DNA from: an uncultured Coriobacteriaceae bacterium
GTDB lineage: Bacteria; Actinomycetota; Coriobacteriia; Coriobacteriales; Atopobiaceae
NCBI GenBank assembly: GCA_902790135.1
Contig: CADAQM010000017.1
Location: 1-50,498 of the forward strand
Direction: 5' to 3'
DNA length: 50,498 nucleotides
In this document: piece by piece, positions 33,367 through 41,139 of the stretch
How the letters are laid out: every line of letters begins with the position of its first letter
Numbering within the stretch: position 1 is the first letter of the stretch
The notes under the pieces: model-generated
Database searches by the model: none
What the model saw: only the letters and a program-made list of their open reading frames with translations
What the model was told of the DNA's origin: nothing
Translations under genes and position numbers: made by a program

Positions 33367-33395
33367 GGCCGAGCTGGGATTTTTCCAGCTCGGCC
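33367..33395. terminator. Hairpin between convergent genes
   Basis: Perfect 11-bp stem GGCCGAGCTGG / CCAGCTCGGCC with a T-rich loop, between the plus-strand gene ending at 33339 and the minus-strand gene ending at 33445. It lacks a good T run on either side but is well placed as a bidirectional terminator. Confidence 0.65.
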
Positions 33396-33444
33396 TCCTG
33401 CTATCGATGTCAACAGCTGCTAATACGTGATGGCGGCGTTCGCG

Positions 33445-33918
33445 CTACGCCTCCTCGGCGGCCTCGGGCTCGTCAGCCACGACCTCGGGCTCCACGTCCT
33501 CGACGTCCTCAGCCTCCACCTCGTCAACGGGCTCTGCCTCATCCTCGGTGGGATTCTCCACCTCGGCCTCTTCCGCCTCTGCCTCTGCTGCAGCCTCGGC
33601 CTCGGCCGCAGCAGCAGCCTCCTCCGCGTCAAGCTCCTCCGCAATGCGGGCCGCCCGCGCAAGCCACTCGGCGCGCTCCTCGGAGCTCATGACGCGCAGA
33701 CGGGCACGCAGAACCTCCTCGGAGGCCTCGGCCGTGGTCTCCTTTACCTTGCGCGTAAGCTCCTCGTTTAGGGCCTTGCCCTGCTCGACGGTGAGCTCGC
33801 CCTTCTTGATGAGGTCGTCGACCAGCTCCTGCGACTTCTCGGCGCCCACGGCAACGGCACCAACACCAGCGAGAAACGCCTTCTTCACGCCATTGGAAAG
33901 ATCATCGAACAGTGCCAT
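33445..33918 (-). CDS. Phasin-like protein with acidic tail
   Basis: 157 aa. The N-terminal 90 residues (LFDDLSNGVKKAFLAGVGAV, then QELVDDLIKKGELTVEQGKALNEEL) match phasin-like or PhaI/PhaF-type helical proteins, which form coiled coils. The last 65 residues are almost entirely Glu, Ala, Asp and Val and probably unstructured. ATG 33918 follows AAAGGAG at 6 nt. There is no PHA synthase in the window, so a storage-granule role is not implied; in Gram-positive anaerobes these proteins are of unknown function. Confidence 0.78.
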   Translation of the reverse strand: MALFDDLSNGVKKAFLAGVGAVAVGAEKSQELVDDLIKKGELTVEQGKALNEELTRKVKETTAEASEEVLRARLRVMSSEERAEWLARAARIAEELDAEEAAAAAEAEAAAEAEAEEAEVENPTEDEAEPVDEVEAEDVEDVEPEVVADEPEAAEEA

Positions 33919-34081
33919 CCCGAACTCCTTTCGCACGGTTTTCCCGCGGACAAAGCGACTTGTGGCTACTGTACCCAGCTACGAGTCTAGCCAACACGCC
34001 ACAACGGCAGACGGTACGTACGACTGCCCGAAACCTACGACCACCAGGCTCGATGACTCATGAATGCCCCTCTTTGCACCG

Positions 34082-34750
34082 CTAGCCCAGCAGCACGCCC
34101 CGAAGCTCCCCGACGCTCTCGGCAATCGCGGCCGCCCCAGCCGCCTCGAGCTCCTCGCGACCGGCGGTGTCCCCATACAGCACGCCCACGCAGGGAATCC
34201 CGCACTCCTTGGCAGCCTCGACGTCGTGGAAGCGGTCGCCCACCATCACGGCCTCATCGGCGGTGACGCCCAGGTCTTCCAGCACCAGCCTGATCGCATC
34301 CGCCTTGGTCGACTCGAGGTCCGTCTCCTTTGCGCGCACGGAGTCGAAGAGCTCCAAGATCTCGTTGTCATCGAGACCCCTGCGCACGAGGTAGGTGCGC
34401 TTGGAGCTTGCAACCGCCAGCAGGCGTCCCTTCCGGCGGAGCTCCCTTAGCAGCTCGCACATCCCCTCGAAGGCCGGCCACGCGTCAATGCCCAGGTGGT
34501 TGTAGATGTCACGGTAGCGGCGGGTGATCTCGATGGCATCCTCGAGGCTGAGGCCGAAGACCCATTGAAAGGCTTGGGGGAAGGGCGGCCCGATGATCTC
34601 GCCCACACGCGACAGTTCCTCGTCGGTCACGCCCCACTGGGCAAGAACCGTCGACGCCGTCATTATGATGGAGGCCTTGGTGTCGGCAATCGTCCCGTCA
34701 AAGTCAAAGATGATGGCCTTCCGGCTCGCCAGGTCGCCCGCCTCGTGCAT
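34082..34750 (-). CDS. HAD-family phosphatase (phosphoglycolate phosphatase-like)
   Basis: 222 aa. HAD motif I FDFDGTIADT at residues 15-24, motif II in VASSKRTY, motif III lysine region and motif IV VMVGDRFHDVEAA. The cap domain is type C1 (helical, about 30-95). GAGGAG lies 5 nt before the ATG. Substrate is not deducible; candidates are phosphoglycolate, sugar phosphates or pyrophosphate. It is divergent from the DUF1015 gene across about 170 bp, in which I see no clear operator. Confidence 0.9.
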   Translation of the reverse strand: MHEAGDLASRKAIIFDFDGTIADTKASIIMTASTVLAQWGVTDEELSRVGEIIGPPFPQAFQWVFGLSLEDAIEITRRYRDIYNHLGIDAWPAFEGMCELLRELRRKGRLLAVASSKRTYLVRRGLDDNEILELFDSVRAKETDLESTKADAIRLVLEDLGVTADEAVMVGDRFHDVEAAKECGIPCVGVLYGDTAGREELEAAGAAAIAESVGELRGVLLG

Positions 34751-34921
34751 ACCCGCTCCTCGTCTCTCGTCGCTTCAAATCTAGGGTAGCGCGAATCGAA
34801 GCCTCTGTGCACATATGTCACGCACCTGTGAACTATGGGGAAAACCTTGTGCTTGCGGCTCTGCAATCGTGTTCAATGCGTAAGCTACTAGTGGTATTTG
34901 ACATCCCGTCCAGGAGGCTTC

Positions 34922-36160
34922 ATGCGCGTCCAGCCCATAACCTGCTATCGCCCCGCCCCTCACGCCGCCGAGACCTTCGCGGCGCTGCCCTATGACGTCT
35001 TCAACCGTGCCGAGGCTGCAGCCTACGTGGCCGACCACCCCGGCTCCTTCCTTGCCATCGACCGCCCGGAGACCGCGTTCGGCCCGGACCAGGACATGTA
35101 CGCCCCCGAGGTCTACACCAAGGCCGGCGAGCTCATCAGGGCCAAGGCCTACGAGGGCACCCTTCTCAAGGACACCACGCCCTGCTTCTATCTCTACCGC
35201 CTCGAGATGGACGGACGCTCCCAGCTCGGCGTCGTCGCGGCGTGCTCCGTGGCCGAGTATGAGTCCTCCATCATCAAGCGCCACGAGAAGACCCGGCCCA
35301 ACAAGACCGCCGACCGCGTGCAGCACATCCGCGCGACCGGCGCCCAGACCGGCCCAGTCTTTCTGACCTATCGCGACAACGCAGCCATCGACATCATCGT
35401 CAGCGTCGCACGCTCGGCGAGCCCCCTGTATGACTTCACCGACGAGCAGGGCGTGCGCCAGACCATCTGGCGCGTGGCACGCCCGGTGGCCGTGGACGCC
35501 CTCGCGGACGCCTTCTCGCTGGTGCCGTGCGCATACATCGCCGACGGGCACCATCGTGCCTCGGCGGCAGCTCAGGTGGCCCACGACCTGCGCGCGGAGG
35601 CCGGCGACCCAGACGACGAGCTGCCCTCCGACATGTTCCTGGCGGTGCTCTTCCCTGCCAGCCAGCTCTATGTGATGCCCTACAACCGCGTGATAGTCGA
35701 CACCGCAGGCCTCGACGAGGATGCCCTGCTCGATGCGATCGCGCAGGCAGGCTTCGAGGTGGGTGCCGCACAGACGGATCCTGTGGAGCCCGACGAGGCT
35801 CGCCGATTTGGCCTGTATGCCTTCGGCTCCTGGCATGAGCTGCGCTATGTGGGCGAGGCTCCCGATGCCAGCGTGGACCCCGCCCGCTCACTCGATGTCT
35901 CCATTCTGCAGGAGCGGGTGCTCGGGCCCATCCTGGGCATCGACGACCCGCGCACCAGCAAGCGCATCCAGTTCGTCGGCGGCATCGAGGGCACGGCCGG
36001 CCTCGAGCGTCGCGCCGGAACCGACGGCCTCGCTTTCTCGCTGTGCCCCACCACGGTGGACCAGCTGATGGCCGTCTCCGATGCCGACGAGCTCATGCCT
36101 CCCAAATCAACGTGGTTCGAGCCCAAGCTGCGCAGCGGCCTCTTCATCAGGCGCGTGTAG
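34922..36160 (+). CDS. DUF1015-family protein
   Basis: 412 aa. Starts RVQPITCYRPAP and has ALPYDVFNRAEA, FYLYRLEMDGR, the conserved RHEKTRPNKTADRV and IADGHHRASAA, all typical of DUF1015. The biochemical role is not established to my knowledge; in related genomes the family often sits near serine biosynthesis genes. ATG 34922 has AGGAGG 4 nt before. The next gene starts 137 bp later; that gap has two GGCACCTG direct repeats and no clear terminator. Confidence 0.88.
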   Translation: MRVQPITCYRPAPHAAETFAALPYDVFNRAEAAAYVADHPGSFLAIDRPETAFGPDQDMYAPEVYTKAGELIRAKAYEGTLLKDTTPCFYLYRLEMDGRSQLGVVAACSVAEYESSIIKRHEKTRPNKTADRVQHIRATGAQTGPVFLTYRDNAAIDIIVSVARSASPLYDFTDEQGVRQTIWRVARPVAVDALADAFSLVPCAYIADGHHRASAAAQVAHDLRAEAGDPDDELPSDMFLAVLFPASQLYVMPYNRVIVDTAGLDEDALLDAIAQAGFEVGAAQTDPVEPDEARRFGLYAFGSWHELRYVGEAPDASVDPARSLDVSILQERVLGPILGIDDPRTSKRIQFVGGIEGTAGLERRAGTDGLAFSLCPTTVDQLMAVSDADELMPPKSTWFEPKLRSGLFIRRV

Positions 36161-36297
36161 GGCACCTGCCGCAAAATTGGCACCTGTCTGATGCATCCCC
36201 CGCGTTGAAGTTGCCAACATTCGATGCTAAGGTTTAGCTCCACCTAAAAACGCAGCTCCCAGAACAATGGGGCATCACGACCACGGGCAATGCCCGG

Positions 36298-37836
36298 ATG
36301 GGATACGACACGATCATGGCTTCAGAAAGCTCCAGTAGGCCCACGCGTCGCAAGCCGACCAAGCGCGAGACGACGACGAGACGGGCCACGAGGGCCGACT
36401 CGCACTACTCCAAGCTCACGCGCAAGTCCACCCTCGAGAGCACCTCTCACGACGCAACGCGCCGCACGCGCAGGGAGCAGACATCCACCGGTAGCACAAG
36501 GCGCTCGGACAGTCGCAGGGACGAGAGGCGCGACGCGAGTTCCGCACGCGGCTACGAGAGCCTGACGCACGGCGCCCAGCGTAAGGTCTATGGCAGCAGA
36601 CGTCCAAAGCGCGAGCAGGGCAACACCCTGGCGCTCATAGTGGGCATCTTGGTCATTGCGACGTTCTTGGGCGGTGGCTACATGTTCTGGACCCATCGTT
36701 CCGTCGCCATCACGATAAACGGAGAGTCCGAGAAGGTGCGCGTCAGTTCCACGCTCAATGAGGTCTATCAGGATCTTGGCATCAAGACCAACCCTGGAGA
36801 CTTTGTCTCGGTGGGAGGCAACGTCATCGAGCAGGACAAGGGCTACGCCTTCGAGGCCAGCGTCGACGGTGACGCGCTCTCCCGCAAGCAGATCCGCGAG
36901 TACCGCATCAAGGGCGGCGAGCAGATCACGATGACCGACGGCGGTGACCGCACCGAAGACTACGACGTCGAGTACCGCGAGACCCAGCCCAAGCTGGTCT
37001 TCGAGGGCAACATGGGCTCCGTCAGCTTCATCAAGCAGTGGGGCAAAGTCGGCAAGCAGGAGATCCGTCATGGCAGGCAGTCCGGTGAGACGGCCGATGG
37101 CGAGTGGGTCGACGAGCTCAAGGACTGCGTCGTCATGACCAAGAACATCACGCCTGCCAACGGGGAGAAGCTGGTGGCAATCACCTTCGACGATGGTCCC
37201 GCGGCAACCTACACCGAGGCCTACCTCGACATCCTTGCGGAGCACAACGCCAAGGCCACCTTCTTCAACCTCTCCCCCAACCAGACCGAGTACCCCCAGA
37301 TCGCCCAGAAGCTGGCGACGTCTGGCAACCAGATCATGAGCCACACCAACCAGCACCTACAGCTGAGCACCCTGGACAAGGACGAGCTGCTCTCGGAGAT
37401 CAACACCGCCCATGCGACCATCCAGGAGGTCTCGGGCGTGGACACCACCATCATCCGCCCGCCCTATGGTGACTTCAACAACAACTGCTGGCTCCTGAGC
37501 GGAGGCGCTATCTCAGCGACGGTCATCTGGAACCAGGACACCCTTGACTGGCAGCTGCCAGGCTCCGATGTCATCGTCGCCAACGCCCTGGCCAACGTGC
37601 AGCCTGGCTCGATCATCCTCATGCACGACGGTGGTGGCGACCGCAGCCAGGATCTCGAGGCGCTCCCCCAGATCATCGAGAGCCTGCAGGCAGACGGATA
37701 CAAGCTCGTCACCGTGAGCGAGCTCATGGCATCCGACCCCGACGTCCCCAAGTCGATCGCAGCAGGCAACGCGACCATGCCCAAGAGCGCCGTGTGGCCC
37801 ACCGAGATCGGCGAGGCAACCACGGACGCTGGCTAG
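36298..37836 (+). CDS. Membrane-anchored polysaccharide deacetylase (NodB domain)
   Basis: 512 aa. A strongly basic, Ser/Thr/Arg-rich cytoplasmic N-terminus (about 1-100) is followed by one TM helix (about 104-125), an extracellular linker domain (about 130-285) and a NodB catalytic domain. Motif 1 is TFDDGP at about 297-302, motif 2 SHTNQH and motif 3 RPPYG. Such enzymes de-N-acetylate peptidoglycan or another surface glycan. There is no obvious SD at 36298; an in-frame ATG seven codons later (MASES) could be the real start. A strong terminator follows. Confidence 0.88.
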   Translation: MGYDTIMASESSSRPTRRKPTKRETTTRRATRADSHYSKLTRKSTLESTSHDATRRTRREQTSTGSTRRSDSRRDERRDASSARGYESLTHGAQRKVYGSRRPKREQGNTLALIVGILVIATFLGGGYMFWTHRSVAITINGESEKVRVSSTLNEVYQDLGIKTNPGDFVSVGGNVIEQDKGYAFEASVDGDALSRKQIREYRIKGGEQITMTDGGDRTEDYDVEYRETQPKLVFEGNMGSVSFIKQWGKVGKQEIRHGRQSGETADGEWVDELKDCVVMTKNITPANGEKLVAITFDDGPAATYTEAYLDILAEHNAKATFFNLSPNQTEYPQIAQKLATSGNQIMSHTNQHLQLSTLDKDELLSEINTAHATIQEVSGVDTTIIRPPYGDFNNNCWLLSGGAISATVIWNQDTLDWQLPGSDVIVANALANVQPGSIILMHDGGGDRSQDLEALPQIIESLQADGYKLVTVSELMASDPDVPKSIAAGNATMPKSAVWPTEIGEATTDAG

Positions 37837-37860
37837 GAAAAGCGCCTATCGTATGACAGT

Positions 37861-37904
37861 GGACGGGGTTCGGCCGCACATGCACGCCGGACCCCGTCCT
37901 TTTT
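37861..37904 (+). terminator. Terminator of the deacetylase gene
   Basis: GGACGGGGT / ACCCCGTCC stem with inner CGGC/GCCG pairing and a TTTTT run, 24 nt after the stop codon. Confidence 0.92.
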
Positions 37905-38183
37905 CAACCCAGGGCGCTGACAGCGTTGTCCCGCTGAGGTTTCCGTTGTGACAGGCCCCGATTCGTGCAACTTACGACACTAGTGTGTAATGCGAGACCG
38001 ACACCCTCCCGCAAGGCTGGACGCTGAGGCACAAAAGCGCAGGAAAGAACCTGCCCGAAGACGCCACGCCGGAGCGACCGCACCCCCGGGTTACACAGTA
38101 ACGCGTTATCTTGAACGATTTGGCCCTTCGCGCTCCGCAAACGCGTTCGGAGGAGACCAGTCCCATCGTCCCGCGCAACAAGA
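37905..38183. other. Gene-free region with two palindromes
   Basis: No supported ORF. It contains a 19-bp near-perfect palindrome centred on ACACTAGTGT (37972-37990), a GTTAC-ACA-GTAAC inverted repeat (38090-38102) and a GCAGG-CCTGC mini-stem near 38040. It lies between two terminators, so it has room for an independent small RNA, but I cannot match it to any known RNA family. Confidence 0.45.
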
Positions 38184-38220
38184 AACGGGGCTTGGTCGCA
38201 CCTGCTGACCAAACCCCGTT
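38184..38220 (-). terminator. Terminator of the metal ATPase operon
   Basis: Fourteen-base arms AACGGGGCTTGGTC and GACCAAACCCCGTT with one mismatch and a 9-nt loop, followed on the minus strand by CTTGTTG. It lies 43 nt after the ATPase stop. Confidence 0.82.
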
Positions 38221-38263
38221 CTCCTTGGCTCTTGCTGTGACGCTTGTTTTGACCTCGTCTGCC

Positions 38264-40573
38264 TTACCAACGCGTAGGCGTGTCGATCATCAGGCGCATG
38301 CCGTTGAGGATCACGAGCAGCGCCACGCCCGTATCGGCAAACACCGCAGCGCCCATGCCGGCAACGCCCAGCACCACCAGCACGAAGACGAGAGCCTTGA
38401 TGCCAATGGCAAAGCCGATGTTCTCGCGAACCACGTTCATCGTCTTGAGGGCGAGCTCGAAGAAGCCGGGCAGCTGGCCCAGGTCGTCCGAGAGCAGTGC
38501 GACGTCGGCCACCTCGAGAGCGGTGTCAGACGCTGCGGCTCCCATGGTGATGCCCAGGTTGGCCGCAGCCAGCGCCGGGGCGTCGTTGATGCCATCGCCC
38601 ACCATGGCTACCACATGCCCGCCCTGCTGAAGCACGTGCACGCGCGTGACCTTGTCGTCGGGCAGTAGCTCGGCGGCATACTCGCTCACGCCTGCCTCAC
38701 TGGCGATCTGCGCCGCTGCGTGCGGGTTGTCGCCCGTGAGCATCAGCGTGGTGGAGACGCCGGCGTCCAGAAGGGCATCGAGCGCCTCGACGGCTGCAGG
38801 CCGAATGGTGTCGGCCACCCCGATCACACCGGCAACCGATCCGCCACCGCAGACGACGAGCGCAGTCGCACCCTTGCGACCAAGGCGCTCGACCGCGGCG
38901 GCCACAGGCTTGCCCACACGGGCCGACGAGGCGACAAAGCTCAGCTTGCCCACGAGGTACTCCACGCCTTGCACCGTGGCACGCATGCCGTTGGAGGCAA
39001 TCTCCTCAATCTCGCTCGGCGCGCCAAGGCCCAGGCCAAGCTCATGGGCTCGATCGACCACCGCACGTCCCAGCGGATGTGTGGAGGCCTGCTCGAGGGT
39101 AGCGGCAATCTGCAAAACGTCGCGCTCGGTGGCACCGTTGAAGCAGACGACGTCCGTGACCTCGGGGGAGCCCGTGGTGAGCGTGCCCGTCTTGTCGAAG
39201 GCTACGGTGGTGACCTTGGTCGCTATGTCAAAGTAGGCGCCGCCCTTGACGAGCACGCCGTTCTTTGCGGCACGTGTGAGCGCCGACACGAAGGTGACCG
39301 GCGTCGAGATGACCAGCGCACAGGGGCAGGCGACCACAAGCAGCGACAGGGCGCGATAGACCCAGTCATGCCAGATGGTGCCGGTAAAGCCCCAGATGAG
39401 GCTCAGCAGCAAGGGCACGATGATACCCACCACGAGGGCACCGCAGATCACGATGGGAGTATAGGCTGCGGCAAAGCGGTCGACGAAGCTCTCGTAGGGC
39501 GCCTTCTCGGCTTGGGCCCCCTGCACCATCGAGATGATGCGTGCCAGCGTGGTGCAGTCCTCATCGGCGGTGACCTCGATGTCAACTGCGGTCGAGGTGT
39601 TGAGCGCACCCGCATACACGTTCTCGCCAACGCCCTTGTCCTGAGGCATGCTCTCGCCAGTGACCGGCGCCTCGTTGAACGAGGAGCTGCCGCGCACGAT
39701 CGTGCCATCCAGGGGCACGCGCTCGCCCGGAAGAATGCGGATCAACCAGCCCTCCTCGACCTCCTCGACGTCGAGGTCAGACGTGTGGCCATGCTCGTCT
39801 ATCACGTGCGCCATGTCCGGCGTCAGGTCCATGAGCTCGCGGATGGAGCCAGAGGTCTTGCGCATCGACCAGCCCTCAAGCCACTCACCCACCTGGTCGA
39901 GGAAGATGACGATGGCGGCGTCGCGGAAGACCTCCGCATCGCCGAGGAAGCCCATGATGAGGCCACCGATGACCGCCACGGCCATGAGGACGTTCATGTC
40001 GGCGCTGCGCCTGCGCAGCGAGGCCACGGCCATCGGTGCGATAAAGACGAGGCCAGCCACGGCCGCAAGCACATAGAGCGGAATGGCCCACTCGGCCTTC
40101 TTCACCAGCAGGTCAAGGATGAGGCCGATGGCGAGGGCCGCACCGGAGATGCCCATGAGCAGCTGCTCGCGATGCTCGACAAACCAGGGACGCTCAGCCT
40201 CCAGGCGCTCGCGCTCCTCCGCCGACAGCTCGAGGTCCTGCCCGCAGGAACGCACGCAGGCGAGCACCTCACGGCGACACTCGTCGAGCGTGACGCGCTC
40301 CTCTGCGATGACCTCCAGAGTTGCGGTGGCATAGATCAGCCGCGCGTCCTCCACGCACGGGAGGGAGCGCACGGCATTCTGGGTGCCCTGCGCACAGCTC
40401 GGGCAGTCGATGCCCAGCACGTGATAGCTGAAGCTGGGCTCCCCGTCGAGCTCGCGCGTCTTGACGTCCTCGTGATCGTGGCAGTCGCAGTGGTCATCGC
40501 AGCCACAGTGGTCGTGGCCGTGCTCGTGATGGTGCTCGTGCTCCATGGCGTCGTGTTCGAACTTCTCGTGCAT
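38264..40573 (-). CDS. Heavy-metal P1B-type ATPase (Zn/Cd/Pb exporter)
   Basis: 769 aa. The N-terminal 38 residues are very His/Asp/Cys-rich (metal-binding tail), then an HMA-like domain with GIDCPSC. There follow eight TM helices with the CPC motif in VACPCALV, the phosphorylation site DKTGTLTTG, TGES, HP in THPLGRA, and MVGDGINDAPAL. CPC plus the His-rich tail indicates divalent soft-metal export across the cytoplasmic membrane. It starts 2 nt after the ArsR-family gene stop, so the pair is a metal-responsive operon. Confidence 0.93.
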   Translation of the reverse strand: MHEKFEHDAMEHEHHHEHGHDHCGCDDHCDCHDHEDVKTRELDGEPSFSYHVLGIDCPSCAQGTQNAVRSLPCVEDARLIYATATLEVIAEERVTLDECRREVLACVRSCGQDLELSAEERERLEAERPWFVEHREQLLMGISGAALAIGLILDLLVKKAEWAIPLYVLAAVAGLVFIAPMAVASLRRRSADMNVLMAVAVIGGLIMGFLGDAEVFRDAAIVIFLDQVGEWLEGWSMRKTSGSIRELMDLTPDMAHVIDEHGHTSDLDVEEVEEGWLIRILPGERVPLDGTIVRGSSSFNEAPVTGESMPQDKGVGENVYAGALNTSTAVDIEVTADEDCTTLARIISMVQGAQAEKAPYESFVDRFAAAYTPIVICGALVVGIIVPLLLSLIWGFTGTIWHDWVYRALSLLVVACPCALVISTPVTFVSALTRAAKNGVLVKGGAYFDIATKVTTVAFDKTGTLTTGSPEVTDVVCFNGATERDVLQIAATLEQASTHPLGRAVVDRAHELGLGLGAPSEIEEIASNGMRATVQGVEYLVGKLSFVASSARVGKPVAAAVERLGRKGATALVVCGGGSVAGVIGVADTIRPAAVEALDALLDAGVSTTLMLTGDNPHAAAQIASEAGVSEYAAELLPDDKVTRVHVLQQGGHVVAMVGDGINDAPALAAANLGITMGAAASDTALEVADVALLSDDLGQLPGFFELALKTMNVVRENIGFAIGIKALVFVLVVLGVAGMGAAVFADTGVALLVILNGMRLMIDTPTRW

Positions 40574-40575
40574 GG

Positions 40576-40929
40576 CTACTCCCCTTCCACCGACATGGTC
40601 TCGGCCGCATGCTCGAGGCCCACGCGCATCAGCGTGGCGACATGCTCGTCCGCGAGCGAATAGATGACGTGCTGGCCCTCACGGCGCGCAAAGACGAGGC
40701 CGCGGTCGCGCAGCAGGCGCAGCTGATGCGAGATGGCCGACTGCGTCACATGGCAGATGTCCTTGAGCTCCGAGACGCTCTTGCTCGACATGCACAACGC
40801 CGACAGAATCTGGAAACGCGTGTAGTCGGACAGAGCATCAAAGATCTGCGTCGCCTCGTAGATGATGTCCTCGTTTTCCAGATAGCTCTGGACGAGTTCG
40901 TTGGGCTCTATGGTGTGCTCTTCGCGCAT
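40576..40929 (-). CDS. ArsR/SmtB-family metal-sensing repressor
   Basis: 117 aa winged-helix protein. The HTH region has ALSDYTRFQILSALCMSSKSVSELKDICHVTQSAISHQL as landmarks (about 32-70). The C-terminal DEHVATLMRVGLEH carries the Asp/His pattern of the alpha-5 zinc site of SmtB/CzrA. Cys residues at ALC and DIC are also near the HTH. ATG 40929 is chosen for AAAGGAG at 5 nt. It probably represses itself and the ATPase gene until metal binds. Confidence 0.92.
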   Translation of the reverse strand: MREEHTIEPNELVQSYLENEDIIYEATQIFDALSDYTRFQILSALCMSSKSVSELKDICHVTQSAISHQLRLLRDRGLVFARREGQHVIYSLADEHVATLMRVGLEHAAETMSVEGE

Positions 40930-40955
40930 TGGCACTCCTTTCCTATCATTAGCTA

Positions 40956-40979
40956 ATATATGAGCATCTGTTCATGTAT
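40956..40979. promoter_or_regulatory. SmtB/CzrA-type operator
   Basis: Imperfect inverted repeat ATATATGAGCA-TC-TGTTCATGTAT, arms matching at 9 of 11 positions, in the TGAACA/TGTTCA style of zinc-responsive ArsR operators. It lies 27 bp upstream of the repressor start. Confidence 0.75.
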
Positions 40980-41139
40980 TCAAGTGGTATCGAGAGAAAT
41001 CGATGATTCTGTCGCAACTGGACCGCCTGCGGCCTCTTATACCTGGCAGGCGGTCGCAGCCCACTACGTGCGGAGGAAGACATGGCACGCCTCGCAGCCT
41101 CCAGAATCGCATGGCACCAAGTTGGGTAAACTCTTTTGT

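Noticed and set aside
37990..38110. SRP, RNase P or tmRNA gene
   Set aside because: Short AGGAAAG-like stretches occur, but none of the diagnostic loops or overall lengths of those RNAs could be found.
38720..40663. 647-aa plus-strand ORF opposite the metal ATPase
   Set aside because: Antisense shadow of a gene with complete P-type ATPase motifs.
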